A stretch of 64,000 nucleotides of DNA from Steromphala cineraria (lineage: Eukaryota > Mollusca > Gastropoda > Trochida > Trochidae), in the NCBI GenBank assembly GCA_916613615.1, contig OU744731.1, forward strand, positions 59,650,289-59,714,288. Direction: 5' to 3'. Of the stretch, positions 36,485 through 47,030 are shown piece by piece. The notes below the pieces were generated by a model. It was not told where the DNA came from. It made no database searches and was given only the letters and a program-made list of their open reading frames with translations. A program made the position numbers and the translations under genes. Position 1 is the stretch's first letter, and each line of letters begins with the position of its first letter.

Positions 36485-36835
36485 CATTTTCTCCCCACAG
36501 AGGCAGATTAAGTCATGAAATGTCGATACATCCTCTGTTATATTACGCCGAAATACCTGGGTTCCGGCCGTTGTCCCTGGCGGGAAACAATTGCACCACA
36601 ATCAATTTGAATTTCTTTATCGAATGACAACACTTCTCGCATGGAAAGGGTGGTTCACATCACAATGCCTTTGCCATCATTTAGTAGCCAAAATGATGAT
36701 TTAAGAACAGCGTCGCTGATTGCACAACTAACTATGGCATCAGGCATCTCCCATTCTATCCCACAAACTCTGCGTAATATAACAGAGGCTGTATCAACAA
36801 TTCTTGACTTGATCTGCCTCTGTGGGGAGAGAATG
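36485..36835 (+). mobile_element. MITE-A, best-preserved copy
   Basis: It is 351 bp with inverted ends of about 60 bp. The left end is CTCCCCACAGAGGCAGAT, the right end ATCTGCCTCTGTGGGGAG, and the inner arms are CTGTTATATTACGC and GCGTAATATAACAG. The interior carries GGTTCCGGCCGTTGTCCCTG and CTTCTCGCATGGAAAGGGTG. No transposase is encoded. Other copies are at 7591+13339, 46542, 49743+50482 and 62233. Confidence 0.9.
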
Positions 36836-37134
36836 ACTTACTGAACCAGTTATGGTTATATCTCATCAAACAAAAACTGTTTAACTAAGGTGTATGATTT
36901 AATACTTAAAGGGTAACGTTGTATTTCAGGGCATTATCATTAATTTTTTCAATTGACCAATCAGGGTTCATCTTACCAAGGCACACTAGTCTGAATTCGA
37001 ACATGAAGTTTTGATTTCAATGTTCAACAAATGATATTAATTAATAGTAGCCGCTTTATTATTGGATAAATCCATTTGGCCACCTCACGTTTGATGAGAG
37101 GGTCGCCGAAAGGTCGACTGACGCGACCTTTTAC

Positions 37135-37143
37135 TTTATATAG
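37135..37143 (+). promoter_or_regulatory. TATA-like box upstream of candidate exon
   Basis: TTTATATAG lies about 70 bases before the ATG at 37211. It sits beside a locally CpG-rich patch (GGTCGACTGACGCGACC), unusual for this window. Evidence is motif and position only. Confidence 0.25.
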
Positions 37144-37210
37144 CTAGACTCAATATGGGAGTGTAGAGAGTATTATTTAGGCAAGTTTAACTTAGACTGC
37201 CGTGATCAAC

Positions 37211-37357
37211 ATGTGTCGGCGTATTTTCAAAATGTTCGCGGACGCCAGACTTGAAGAATTGTTACGAGATATAGAGACCGTGCGGACGCTGCTTATTACG
37301 CCATTCCCCCTTTCAAACTTGTGGAGACAGAAAGGGCAACCATGTCTGATTAAACAG
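37211..37357 (+). other. Candidate first coding exon, unknown protein
   Basis: From ATG 37211 (A at -3) the frame runs 49 codons to CAG|GTCAAG at 37357/37358, a plausible 5' splice site that preserves phase. The peptide is charged and helix-like in its first half (MCRRIFKMFADARLEELLRD) and ends LWRQKGQPCLIKQ. The exon has many CpG dinucleotides in a CpG-poor neighbourhood. I recognise no family and can find no second exon. Without a splice the frame would end at 37405. It may be chance. Confidence 0.25.
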
Positions 37358-37439
37358 GTCAAGTATCATGATTATTTCCTACATTTCCTAAAAACTTCAG
37401 ATTAGCCTGATAAGGGTGTTTTAAGAGTTAATATTAAGT

Positions 37440-37520
37440 TGTCAGACACTCACCAACAGCAAATTTGCCAATAACCAGAGTGTCTTATGGTTCGTTATGT
37501 GCTGTCAAGCCATTTCACCA
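37440..37520 (+). repeat. Diverged end of the 2-kb duplicated sequence
   Basis: GACACTCACCAACAGC, CCAATAACCAGAGTGTC and GCTGTCAAGCCATTTCA parallel 2020-2105 in copy A and 24190-24260 in copy B. This suggests the 2-kb block belongs to a dispersed family. Confidence 0.5.
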
Positions 37521-38369
37521 AAGGTGCTTATTTGCGATGGAATTTTCAAATCCGCTACTTCCAACTGCCTTCCCTTATCTTTAAGATTGCGGTGCTTAGG
37601 ATATGTTTTATCTAAAGGCGATAAATAGGTCATAATTTGGGGATATCCATTACCATCAGAAATATCTACGTCGCTGGAACATTTCTCTTCTTACGGAATA
37701 ATTGGTTAATTATTTCAGTTTAAAAACATGCGTGACATGATTAAAATTTATGTCAAATGTAACAATCAAGCAATACCATGATCACCAAATAACAGGGGTT
37801 CAAAGTTTTATCATAGAAGGAATATCTATTTCAGAATAGAGTATCATTTGTATCATCTTCGATAATCCGGCGATAATCTACACTACAAGCCCGGAAAACT
37901 TTACGGGGGTTTACCTCAAACCAAAATTGTATTTATAATCGCCTGCCACAATACTAACATGTATTTATCATCCATACAAGTTGAAATTAAAGAAGATTTT
38001 ACCAAAACGATAATATACATTTATCTGAATAAGATTCAAGAGTACTAAGATTTGAACAGTATTTAATTTGTTTTCAATGAAAATCTTAAAAGAGTTATCT
38101 TTGTTCATGGAAGGCAAATTCACACGTCCAATTTACATTGATACTAACTAAATAACGTAACGAATAATATCAACTGGTCACTGTCATTCTGAATCCTTTG
38201 ATAAGTTTCCAAAATAACGTTTCACAGTTTTCCATCACAATACTGTTCTTCAAACCCTCCTTTTGTCACAACACAACGTTGATAAGCTTTATGATACTGA
38301 CTGCAACAATCGATACTTCATTAAATGACACATGCACAAGTTGGTCTTAACAACTCACGGGAAGGCTTT
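37521..38369. other. No feature recognised
   Basis: AT-rich sequence without gene or repeat signals. Confidence 0.45.
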
Positions 38370-38727
38370 TTAAAGGAGCAGTAGCACGTTTTTAGGGGGG
38401 AATATAAGGTGATGTCAGGAAAATGAAAATCAATTGTACCAATTGAAAGACAATGCATTGAAACTAAATGGGGCAGTAATAATTCAAATATATAATGTTA
38501 GCCATGTGATTCCTTTTTCTTACACAAAATGAATTAAAAGTGTTCACACAAAATGGCCGCCAATTGATTTGAGGTAAATCTGCATACTCTGTCCTCTGAC
38601 TATGGATAACTGGTTTGTGTTATGAGATTTTTGACAATATCAAAATAATGCATTTACCATTAACGTTCAATTATCAGTGAACAATTTAAAATATAAAGTT
38701 ATCAAAAACGTGCTACTGCCCCTTTAA
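38370..38727 (+). mobile_element. MITE-B copy
   Basis: TTAAAGGAGCAGTAGCACG at the left, CGTGCTACTGCCCCTTTAA at the right, full family interior, TTAA at both ends, 358 bp. Confidence 0.9.
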
Positions 38728-39281
38728 AAGACCCTTTGTCGAGTCTGCCTATTATCAGAATGCAAGCACCATAGCAAAAATTACACTGACTACAATTTCA
38801 AATATAAGTCAACTTTAAAACTTTAACAGAGCATTACTTGAGGGAGTAGTTAAGAACCAGGAAGGTTGCACCGGATATTAAAGAAGATGGATTAAATAAG
38901 TTGCCTACTATTGCACGTGGCATCAAAGGCACTTTGCACTTAGAAAATAGATGTTATTAAATCTTGAAATGTTCACCCTGGGGTTGTCATGTATCTCGTG
39001 GTAGATAATGAGAATCTAATACTGAAAGTATAATGTTCGAACTGTCTGTTTTTAAGTTCCCTTAAGCATCGATACAGTGTATTTCAAAAGTTGTCTAATT
39101 TGTCCCCATGCCTCTCTTCATTATTCATACCATTAAGTTGTGAAACATATGAGAACGGTATTCTTTCAATTCTTCACACGTTAGACTTCATGTATGTGAC
39201 TGACAATTGTCAGTTTGTATTAAACAACACAGGAGTATATCTCGCTACATTTGTGGCTAATACCTGAAAGTCTTTGAATTG
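38728..39281. other. No feature recognised
   Basis: AT-rich sequence with no gene or repeat recognised. Confidence 0.45.
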
Positions 39282-39527
39282 ATATATATATATATATAAA
39301 TATAATCAAAAGATAAAAAAATAACACGAAGCCAATCAAAACTCCAACATGATTCAATGGTATCATCAGGGAGTCTCCCTGATGATACCATTGAAACATG
39401 TTGGAGAAGCCAATCAAAACATGTTGGAGTTTTGATTGGCTTCGTGTCATTTTTTTATCTTTTGATTATGTTAAACTGTATACCAGTAAACTTTTCCAAT
39501 TTTTATCTATATATATATATATATATA
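39282..39527. repeat. Long hairpin with (TA)n flanks and a scrambled arm
   Basis: The left arm 39301-39373 and right arm 39375-39469 fold about position 39374 (ATCAGGGAG-T-CTCCCTGAT). The right arm carries an extra 23 bases (39407-39429 region). There a left-arm-oriented piece GAAGCCAATCAAAAC is inserted and ACATGTTGGAG is duplicated. (TA)n runs lie at 39282-39298 and 39509-39527. The ORFs at 39220-39604 are products of the palindrome. Confidence 0.85.
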
Positions 39528-39752
39528 CAGTTACTTACCACCTATTCTTTGAGATATTGATTATCGTGTCACTTAAATGTCAAATGAACTTTGGAGCCCA
39601 ATAAGGCTACTTTCTGAAAGTACTTTACTGTTCACAGCCAAGGATTGTTTTGACCTTGAAATTAGTGTAGTTATAACATATCTGATGTTGCATTAGATTC
39701 CAAGTATTGGAAAAAAATCTCACTTTCTTCTTCACTTCTTCTCACTTACCAA

Positions 39753-39778
<26 letters not shown>
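39753..39778 (+). repeat. Poly(C) run, 26 bases
   Basis: An uninterrupted run of 26 C in AT-rich DNA. The minus strand is a G-run able to form quadruplexes. Its exact length may be a sequencing estimate. Confidence 0.9.
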
Positions 39779-39785
<7 letters not shown>

Positions 39786-40140
39786 CCAATGTCAAATAAC
39801 CCAGAAAGTTGTAAAAGATAAATCAGAGAGTCAGGTTTGGTCACATTTAATTCTTAACTTTTACCCTAATTTTATCATTTTTTTCATAATACTTTCAAAT
39901 TGATCAGAATGACGTGACAGAGCATTTCAATACATGTTAAAACGGTTCAAACTCTTTAAAAGCATCAGAGATTAAAAATTTTGAACGAGTTCCTTGATCA
40001 TTTTCAAAATCTATTGATACATCGTTATACATAATGATTGGTTTAAAAGAAAGTTCAAAGTTGTAGCTGAAAGGGGCATGTTACAAAACATTAGCCGGAC
40101 TACAATTATTCTATTCAAACACTGCAAATATTATACACTA

Positions 40141-40303
40141 AATTACTCATGGTGAGGTCATTATGTGAAATACAAGGACTCGAGACCTGACTCCCGAGGC
40201 GGTCTGACCTGACCAAGGCTGCAGGCCGAGGTCAGTACAGACAGCCGAGGGCGTCAGGTTCGAAAGTCCTTGTATTTCACATAATGACCTCACTATGAGT
40301 AAC
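40141..40303. repeat. Fold-back hairpin, about 50-bp arms
   Basis: Left arm 40141-40190 (AATTACTCATGGTGAGGTCA) and right arm 40253-40303 (TGACCTCACTATGAGTAACT) are inverse complements through GTGAAATACAAGGACT. The loop is G+C-rich and holds repeated CCGAGG strings. It is the outer part of the 40.1-41.3 kb fold-back complex. Confidence 0.85.
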
Positions 40304-40594
40304 TAAGTGTTTTATTATACCGAAATTCCTTTTCCTCAGATTTGTTATGCATGAGTTTTATGTGTTACGTCAAAACAAAGCGGCACGTAAAAGATGCAAT
40401 CATGTGACAAATCATGTGACGAGTCAATATCTCAGGTCGATGTCACAAATTTCTGTCACAAAACTGACCTCCTCACGGATAGCCGGGGTCAGTGTGCAGA
40501 TATATTTTTCAATCACGTGATGTCAACTGACCAATGATATTCTTACAAATTTAATAGAGGTATAATAAGTGTTATTGTTTACGTGCCATAACAT

Positions 40595-41340
40595 ACTTTA
40601 TTATGTGAGCGTAATTTTCCGGCAATCCGATTGGTCGAGAACCGGTCACGTGACAGTCGACAGAAAGTGATATTGACTTAACCCCTGTGACCCCGTGTCC
40701 TACCAAAAGTGATATTGACTTGAGTTACTAAAAATAGAGCTGATGACGTCAAACCTTTGTTTCATGACGTCATGCTATTGTTATCATGACGTAATTGACC
40801 CGTCCTCGCCAACAATCGAGCCCAAATGCCGCTCATTACTGTAGTTTTCTAATATCTTTTATTTTTTTGACCGACACATAATAAAACAATTATGGACTGG
40901 TGATTTCGGTCAATACCTGTTTTTATAGACCCGATAAAACAATATAGACCTCGGACTTCGTCCTCGGTCAATATTTTTTCTCTCGGGTCTATGAAAACAG
41001 GTATTGACCTCATCACCACTCTATAATTGTATATTATTATGTGAGCGTGATTTTCCGGCAATCCGATTGGTCGAGAACCGGTCACGTGACAGTCGACAGA
41101 AAATGATATTGACTTGACCCCCGTGACCCCGAGTCCGACTAAAAGTGATATTGACTTGAGTTACTAAAAATAGAGCCGATGACGTCAAGCCGTTGTTTCA
41201 TGACGTCATGCTATTGTTATCATGACGTCATTGGCCCGTCCTTGCCAACAATCGAGCCCAAATGCCGTTCATTGCAGTAGTTTTCAATTATCTTTTGCTT
41301 TTTTGATCAAGACATAATAAAACAATTATGGACTGGTGAT
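40595..41340 (+). repeat. Two-unit direct repeat (period 436 bp) with CRE, E-box and CCAAT-like motifs
   Basis: Units 40600-40915 and 41036-41345 match closely (GGCAATCCGATTGGTCGAGA at 40621 and 41057). Each holds a reverse CCAAT (ATTGG), GGTCACGTGAC with an E-box, and clustered TGACGTCA palindromes. These are at 40744 and 40765 (with TGACGTAA at 40787), and at 41180, 41201 and 41223. The spacer is the hairpin at 40885-41030. No protein is encoded. The motifs are those bound by NF-Y, bHLH and CREB/ATF factors, but binding is inference. Confidence 0.85.
40885..41030. repeat. Hairpin, about 48-bp arms, between the direct repeats
   Basis: ACAATTATGGACTGGTGAT (40886) pairs with the stretch ending ATCACCACTCTATAATTGT (41030). 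GGTCAATACCTGTTTT pairs with AAAACAGGTATTGACC, and TAGACCCGA with TCGGGTCTA. The loop contains a second small palindrome, GACCTCGGACTTCGTCCTCGGTC. Confidence 0.88.
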
Positions 41341-41345
41341 TTCGG

Positions 41346-42290
41346 TAAATTCAAACTGTTGTGTGTGCCTCATTTGCCTGACGGTTTCAATCAAAATCAA
41401 ACACATAGAATATATGAGTGACTCAGTAGAACACACAGGTAAAGCATCAGATAATTAATGCTTATTCTACATTGATGTTGAAAGCCGTTAACGAGCCAGC
41501 ATCATTTTCAAAACACCAAACAAAAATTCCGAAAACTAGTTTTGAAAACATAAATCATTTGATTGACAGTAAATGGTAATCAAAGGTCTTAGTTACTTTG
41601 TACTGTAATTAAGACATCTCATAACTTCGGAAATACTCTCCATTTATATTTTCAATAATGACACAAAGACATTTAAACAGGAATCCGATAAGCATTTTAA
41701 TTTATTGTGAAGTTAAGTCTATACATCTATGGGTAATCACTACTGTTCGTATTAAACTTTTTTTTCAAGCTTTGTTTTATCAATATTTCAAAGTTAACAA
41801 TTACCTCCTCTCATCGCGTGTCATACATTTCATGATCAACATTGATTAGAAATTCATCTTTTTTACGTTATCCAACATATGTAATATTATACAACCAAGA
41901 AACCATGTTCTGTTTTACAAAAGAAAGGTTGCTTGAAATATTCAGCAAAGAATAGTTTTAAGACGATAAAACAGCAAGAGGGGCTATAAACATTATCGTG
42001 GGTTTGGCATTTTAAATTGTAATTGAATAGATCGTGAGTAAGATATAGGGTTGTAAGGATTTACCAATATCGACGATACAAGCATTCCACTGAAATTTGA
42101 ATAAAAGTTATTTTCAATATAAAAGGGCAACCTAGGGACATGTTGTCCCTCTTTGTTGTTAGTAGAAGGAGATACAATTTGGTCATATTGTCCATTTTAA
42201 CACGACACGGTTACGAGGGTCACTCCAATCTCGCGATAATATTGAAGCTTATCGCGATTATCATTAAGAAATGGTAATTTCATCTAGGCC
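41346..42290. other. No feature recognised
   Basis: AT-rich sequence. The ORF at 41658-41849 has no domain. Confidence 0.45.
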
Positions 42291-42654
42291 TTAAAGGGGC
42301 AGTAGCACGTTTTTAGGGGCAATATAAGGTGATGTCAGGAAAATGAAAATTAATGGTTCCAATTGAAAGACAATGCATTTAAACTAAATGGAGCAGTAAT
42401 AATTCAAATATATAATGTAAAGTTTAGCCATGTGATTCCTTTTTCTTACAGAAAATGAATTAAAGGTGTTCACAAAAAATGGCCGCCAATGGATTTTATG
42501 TTAATCTTCACACTTTGTCCCCTGATTATGGCTGATTGGCTTATGTAATGAGATTTATTTCACTATCAAAATAATACATTTAGCGTTAACTTACAATTTT
42601 CAGTGAAAATTTTAAAATATAAAATTATCAAAAAACGTGCTACTGCCCCTTTAA
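42291..42654 (+). mobile_element. MITE-B, best-preserved copy
   Basis: TTAAAGGGGCAGTAGCACG at the left and CGTGCTACTGCCCCTTTAA at the right, 364 bp with TTAA at both termini, as for piggyBac-type target sites. No transposase is encoded. The interior is about 70% A+T apart from ATGGCCGCCAATGG. Confidence 0.92.
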
Positions 42655-43146
42655 TGAATTGATCTGCAACAAACCAGTAAATTTGACTGGTAACATGCCC
42701 CTTTTGTTGCGTCCTTAACAGAATCAATGCCACGTGATATAATCCTGATCGTTTCTGCATGACTATTTTTGACTGGCTCATCATTAACCGGATCATGTTA
42801 ACATAATTGCATTTAAAATACAAACGGATATGTAATGAAAAACATTTTTTATTCTCTCACTGAAATATTATCAGTATTGAATAGTGAGTTTCAATGTGAT
42901 ATTTCATATGATAATAGCAACCCTTCGGAAATAATAGTTCAACTAGATGATTCACATTCTACAGATGTTATTATGTTATATGAAGGATTCTAGATGTGAA
43001 ATCCACGAAATCTGTCTTATGCATTAAATTAAATACCAACATTTTTTTTTGGAGAGAGAAACGCTCTTGTAAATGAACAAATCGGAAACACTTAAAAAAT
43101 ATAGCTTCTTTCTTCCTTCTTTAATATCAAGTTGAACTTTGAAATG
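42655..43146. other. No feature recognised
   Basis: AT-rich sequence with no gene or repeat recognised. Confidence 0.45.
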
Positions 43147-43588
43147 CAGTCTTATTAAAATCGACTGTGATTCGAGGAAAAAGTGTAAAAATATTATCTC
43201 TAGCGGGGTTTCGAACATCACCCAGCCCGGCTTTCCTCTCATTCACAGTCTGAAGGCACCCCCATTACCCGCATGTTCTGACATAAGCTCAGCTAGCCAA
43301 TCGAAAGGAGCGCAGTAAAAGCTTCGATATCATACTAGGGGCAGGTAACTCCAGTGTACCATTCGGTATACATAATCGCCGCTAAACGCTATTTACAAAC
43401 GAGGATGTGATTGGATAGCTTACGACTGGGTTTGTCTGCGCTAAGGTGGTTATAGCAACACGCGACAGACTCTGAGGTGGGTGCATTCAGACAGAGACGG
43501 AGAGGATATCCCGAATGGTTCGAGCCCCGATTGGGACAATATTTTTTATATTTTATTCCTCGGAGCACGGTCGATTTTAATCAGACTG
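43147..43588. mobile_element. MITE-F, long inverted arms with B-box-like strings
   Basis: Outer arms of about 70 bp (43147-43216 and 43518-43588) pair: CAGTCTTATTAAAATCGAC with GTCGATTTTAATCAGACTG, then the CGAGGAA and TATTATCTC blocks. Both arms end inside in tRNA B-box-like strings (GGGTTTCGAAC and GGTTCGAGCCCC). The middle has CCAATCGAAAGG and GTGATTGG strings. It could be a fold-back built from two opposed tRNA-derived SINE heads. Confidence 0.8.
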
Positions 43589-44290
43589 GTTGAAATGTAG
43601 ATGGGTAAGAGTTTCATGTTGAGCTGTAGAGAAATGTCCATTTGTTAGACAACCTGATTTGTTACGACTCTCCCTCGTGTTGTTGCAGGAATATATGCTT
43701 AAGGTAATGATGTCTGAAAGTCACTTATGTAAGTAAAAACATGACAAAACATACTTTTAGATGTCAGATGTATCTAACTTACATATATATACTAAAATGA
43801 CGCGGTAACTAAAAGCCGCATTGCCGACACATTTTAGGTTTGTGTACCATTATCTTAACATTGAATTGACCCATATTGCGTTATTATACATTTTATCTAT
43901 CTTGATAATCTTCACCGTCTGTAAAGTGCAGCCTGGCAATGTTTGCTATATCATGAATTCATTAATACATAACTTCCTCATCACACGGTTGTTTCGTAAA
44001 ACCTACATGCATTTATCACTAATGGTTGAGCTTTTACAAGAATGAATCACAAAGTCTTGATTAAATTATTGTTACATTAACACAGAAAAAAATAATGATA
44101 AATAAATGAATAAACGAATATTCTTTACCTCCATCAATAGAGCGGAAAGCTTTACTACAATTTACAATAGAGACGGGAAAGTATATTCCAGTAATTAAAT
44201 TACGAGGGTGATAACTGGAAATAAGGTGGTAGTATTGTCACAATGATACCGGGAGGTACAGGGTCAAGAGTCATATAAAATTGATACCAC
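43589..44290. other. No gene; weak repeat 43690-43765
   Basis: GGAATATATGCTTAAGGTAA and TGACAAAACATACTTTTAGAT echo 25290-25370. Otherwise nothing is recognised. Confidence 0.4.
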
Positions 44291-44300
44291 ATATATAGAG

Positions 44301-44840
44301 ATTATTAACCGAGGAAGTGTGTCATATGACTTATGAAACGACTGGGTTTTTTGTATAACCCGAGCGAGGGCGAGGGTTATACACAAATTTGCACGAGTTT
44401 CGTAAAAGTAATATGGCACACTTCCGAGGGTAATAATTTCTTTATTTATTCTATTCCATTTTACCATCTTAGAAATATCCAAGAAACTGCCCGCTTCTCT
44501 TGCAACAGCCGGCTATAGTCTCGTCACGAACAATGGTGCTATGACGTCACAGGCAAAACAATACGGGAACTCACGCTACAACAACCATTGCTAGGCTTTA
44601 GTCTCGTCACGAACAATGGTGCTATGACGTCACAGACAAAACAATACGGGAACTCACGCTACAACAATCGTTGCTAGGCTTTAGTGTCGTCACGAACAAT
44701 GGTGTTATGACGTCACAGGCAAAAAAATACGGGAACTCACGCTACAACAATCGTTGCTAGAGAAAAGTGACATGTGCACTAGTGCTCATATTGAAAATAT
44801 GTCACCACTTACTTTCAACCATATGGATAATAAATCTTTA
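44301..44840 (+). repeat. Fold-back element, copy 1 (partner at 58060)
   Basis: It opens with a 40-bp-arm hairpin (44301-44340 with 44398-44437; GAAGTGTGTCATATGAC pairs with ATATGGCACACTTC). An inner hairpin GTATAACCC / GGGTTATAC sits inside. Then come the 83-bp array (44512-44760) and a tail GTGCTCATATTGAAAATATG shared with the 58-kb copy. Confidence 0.8.
44512..44760 (+). repeat. Three tandem 83-bp units, each with a TGACGTCA site
   Basis: TCGTCACGAACAATGGTGCT recurs at 44521, 44604 and 44687. Each unit has TATGACGTCACA (TGACGTCA at 44542, 44625 and 44708), then ACTCACGCTACAACAA and CGTTGCTAG. The units are almost identical, so the expansion is recent. The 58-kb relative has a single decayed unit. 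Confidence 0.92.
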
Positions 44841-46541
44841 TATGGCCCTATGATGGTTCTTCTCAATTCACATGCAATTACTTGAGCAAATATTACATCG
44901 GCAACATTTTTCATCCAATAAAAATCACAAACTGTAACAGACAATCACCAAGTAGTTATGTAAACGGAAAAATTACATATGAGGTTATAAATGATTTGAA
45001 ATTGTTGCCCAGAGAGCCTGGAAAGAGATGTCTACAAAAAGCAACCAGACTAGCAATGAGCCCAATGGTATAATGGTTTGACGGTAACTTTGTGATTTTT
45101 TCATATAAATGATGTTCGAACCCAATCAAGCTGGAGGTTAAATGTTTTTTGCATTGTATACATATTGCCATATTTGCCCTGGATACATGACTCGACAAGT
45201 ATACCCTTCTTTTCTACATTCGCCCCCTCCTCCTTCCACCGCCAAATACATGCGATAAAGTCAATTCAGAATTCGTATATTCATATTCGATTTATCCTTA
45301 TTCCATTCCTTATAGTATCCTTTATCATCAATATTATTTGTAAAATGAAGACGGTTTATACTTTCTAAACTTTAAATGATACACATTTTGTTCCTTGAGA
45401 ATATTTTAAAACCTTAAATATGTATGGCAAGAAATATTAATGGTTTAAAATGTGTAAGTTCCAAAGATAAGACTTCAAAACGTCAGACCAAAAAGTGTGT
45501 CTCCATCATAGATACTCTGGGTTGAAAGGTAATATTAAAAGATAAGAACACAAATGGCAGATGCCAAAGTAGTTGAGGTTTTGAATATAAAGTCTTCCAA
45601 AATACCGTACCTTCAAACCTCCAAACACTAATTTTCAATAATAGATTTATGGTTTGAATGATAATTCCAAATGATTAGCACACAAATGACGAATATTGTT
45701 AACTGAAAATCCAATACACGTTAACAAAGCAGTAAGAAAAATATATTTGTACAACGATTTTGTTTCGGTTTACTACTTTGTTTAATTGTTCAAAACACGT
45801 TTTAAACATTACAAAACGAGACACTCTTTCTGATACTAATTTTGAAAACCTAAATCATATGATTTTACTTAAGATTGTAACATTATCAGTCGACAATTCA
45901 TGAACAAGATCATACTTACATTTAAACGAGCTCTACTTTAATTAATACATCAGACAACTCGCCATTAATAATTGATATACATTTTTAACAAAAACATGTA
46001 AACCAAGCTATACTGTGACATTATCACTTACCAAAGTGGGTATTCAAATGGGTAATCAAGCTTTGAAAACAAGTAGAATGTTTATTATCTAACTAAACTC
46101 GTACTAATCTCTATCATAGTGCATGTAAAATAATAAAATATGCACTTCGTCTTTTCCTACATGCAATACTTTTTTAAGATCCAAAGAAATACATTCATTT
46201 TCATTGGATCACTGTCTACAGGAAGGGAAGGTTTCGTGGTACAACCAGCAAAGATAAGGTTCACGACGATAGTTCTAAAAGCATATATCGAAATGTACAT
46301 TGTCATAATTTGGGCATTTGCAATGTTAGGAAAAGGTATGCTGGGTGACAAGGATTTATTTCGAACGCACAAGAGCGATGCCAAAGTTATCAATGAATGT
46401 AAACAGATATGTGTAGACAAAAGAAAATGCATGGACCCGAAATTTTCTTCAGTCAGAATTTTATGTATCCTGCAACTTGATTCTTCTGTGCATGATTAAA
46501 CAAACCATGAGGTAAGAACATTCACACTGTGCGTTTTATCT
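44841..46541. other. No feature recognised
   Basis: 1.7 kb of AT-rich DNA. A 119-codon plus ORF (46140-46499) has no domain, no supporting splice signals and a mirrored ORF on the minus strand. It is not called. Confidence 0.45.
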
Positions 46542-46865
46542 TTCTCTTCCCGCAGAGGCAGATAAAATCATGAAATGATGATCGAGCCTCTGTTCTTACT
46601 GGACCAATTTCATGGGTTCCGGCAGGTGAACAAATTGCACCACAATCCGTGTGAATTTTTTAGCAAATGAAACGCTTCTCGCATGGAAAGGATGCCGTTG
46701 TCATAATTCAGTAGCCAAAATGATGATTTTATAAGAGCGTAGCTGATTGCACAACTTTGATTGTTTCCAAATAGGCATCTCTCATTCTACCTCACTAACT
46801 CGGCGAATAGGAACAGAGGCTCGATCAACATTTCATAACTTGACCTTCCTCTGTTGGAAGAGAAT
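46542..46865 (+). mobile_element. MITE-A copy
   Basis: Inverted ends TTCTCTTCCCGCAGAGGCAG and CTTCCTCTGTTGGAAGAGAA, inner GAGCCTCTGTTC / GAACAGAGGCTC. The family interior is in the same orientation as 36485, with small deletions. It is 324 bp. Confidence 0.88.
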
Positions 46866-47030
46866 AAAGTTTAATAAGAAATTCTATTCTGTTATATAAT
46901 CTATCGCACTGTCTCATGTTGAAAAACTATTTGTGTGGCCCTTAGATTTTGATTTACTGACTAATAAAGCATTGCTAAAATAAGAATCTATAAAGGTAAC
47001 TTACGCATTGTATCATATTAGGAAGGCGCC

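Noticed and set aside
39370..39400. CTGATGA...GAAAC resembling a hammerhead ribozyme core
   Set aside because: The bases between do not form stem II and the flanks are explained by the palindrome.
40849..41085. 78-codon minus ORF
   Set aside because: Lies across the hairpin and the direct repeat boundary and is not open in the sister unit.
46140..46499. 119-codon plus-strand ORF
   Set aside because: No domain or splice context, mirrored by an ORF of similar length on the other strand, and it ends just before a MITE.
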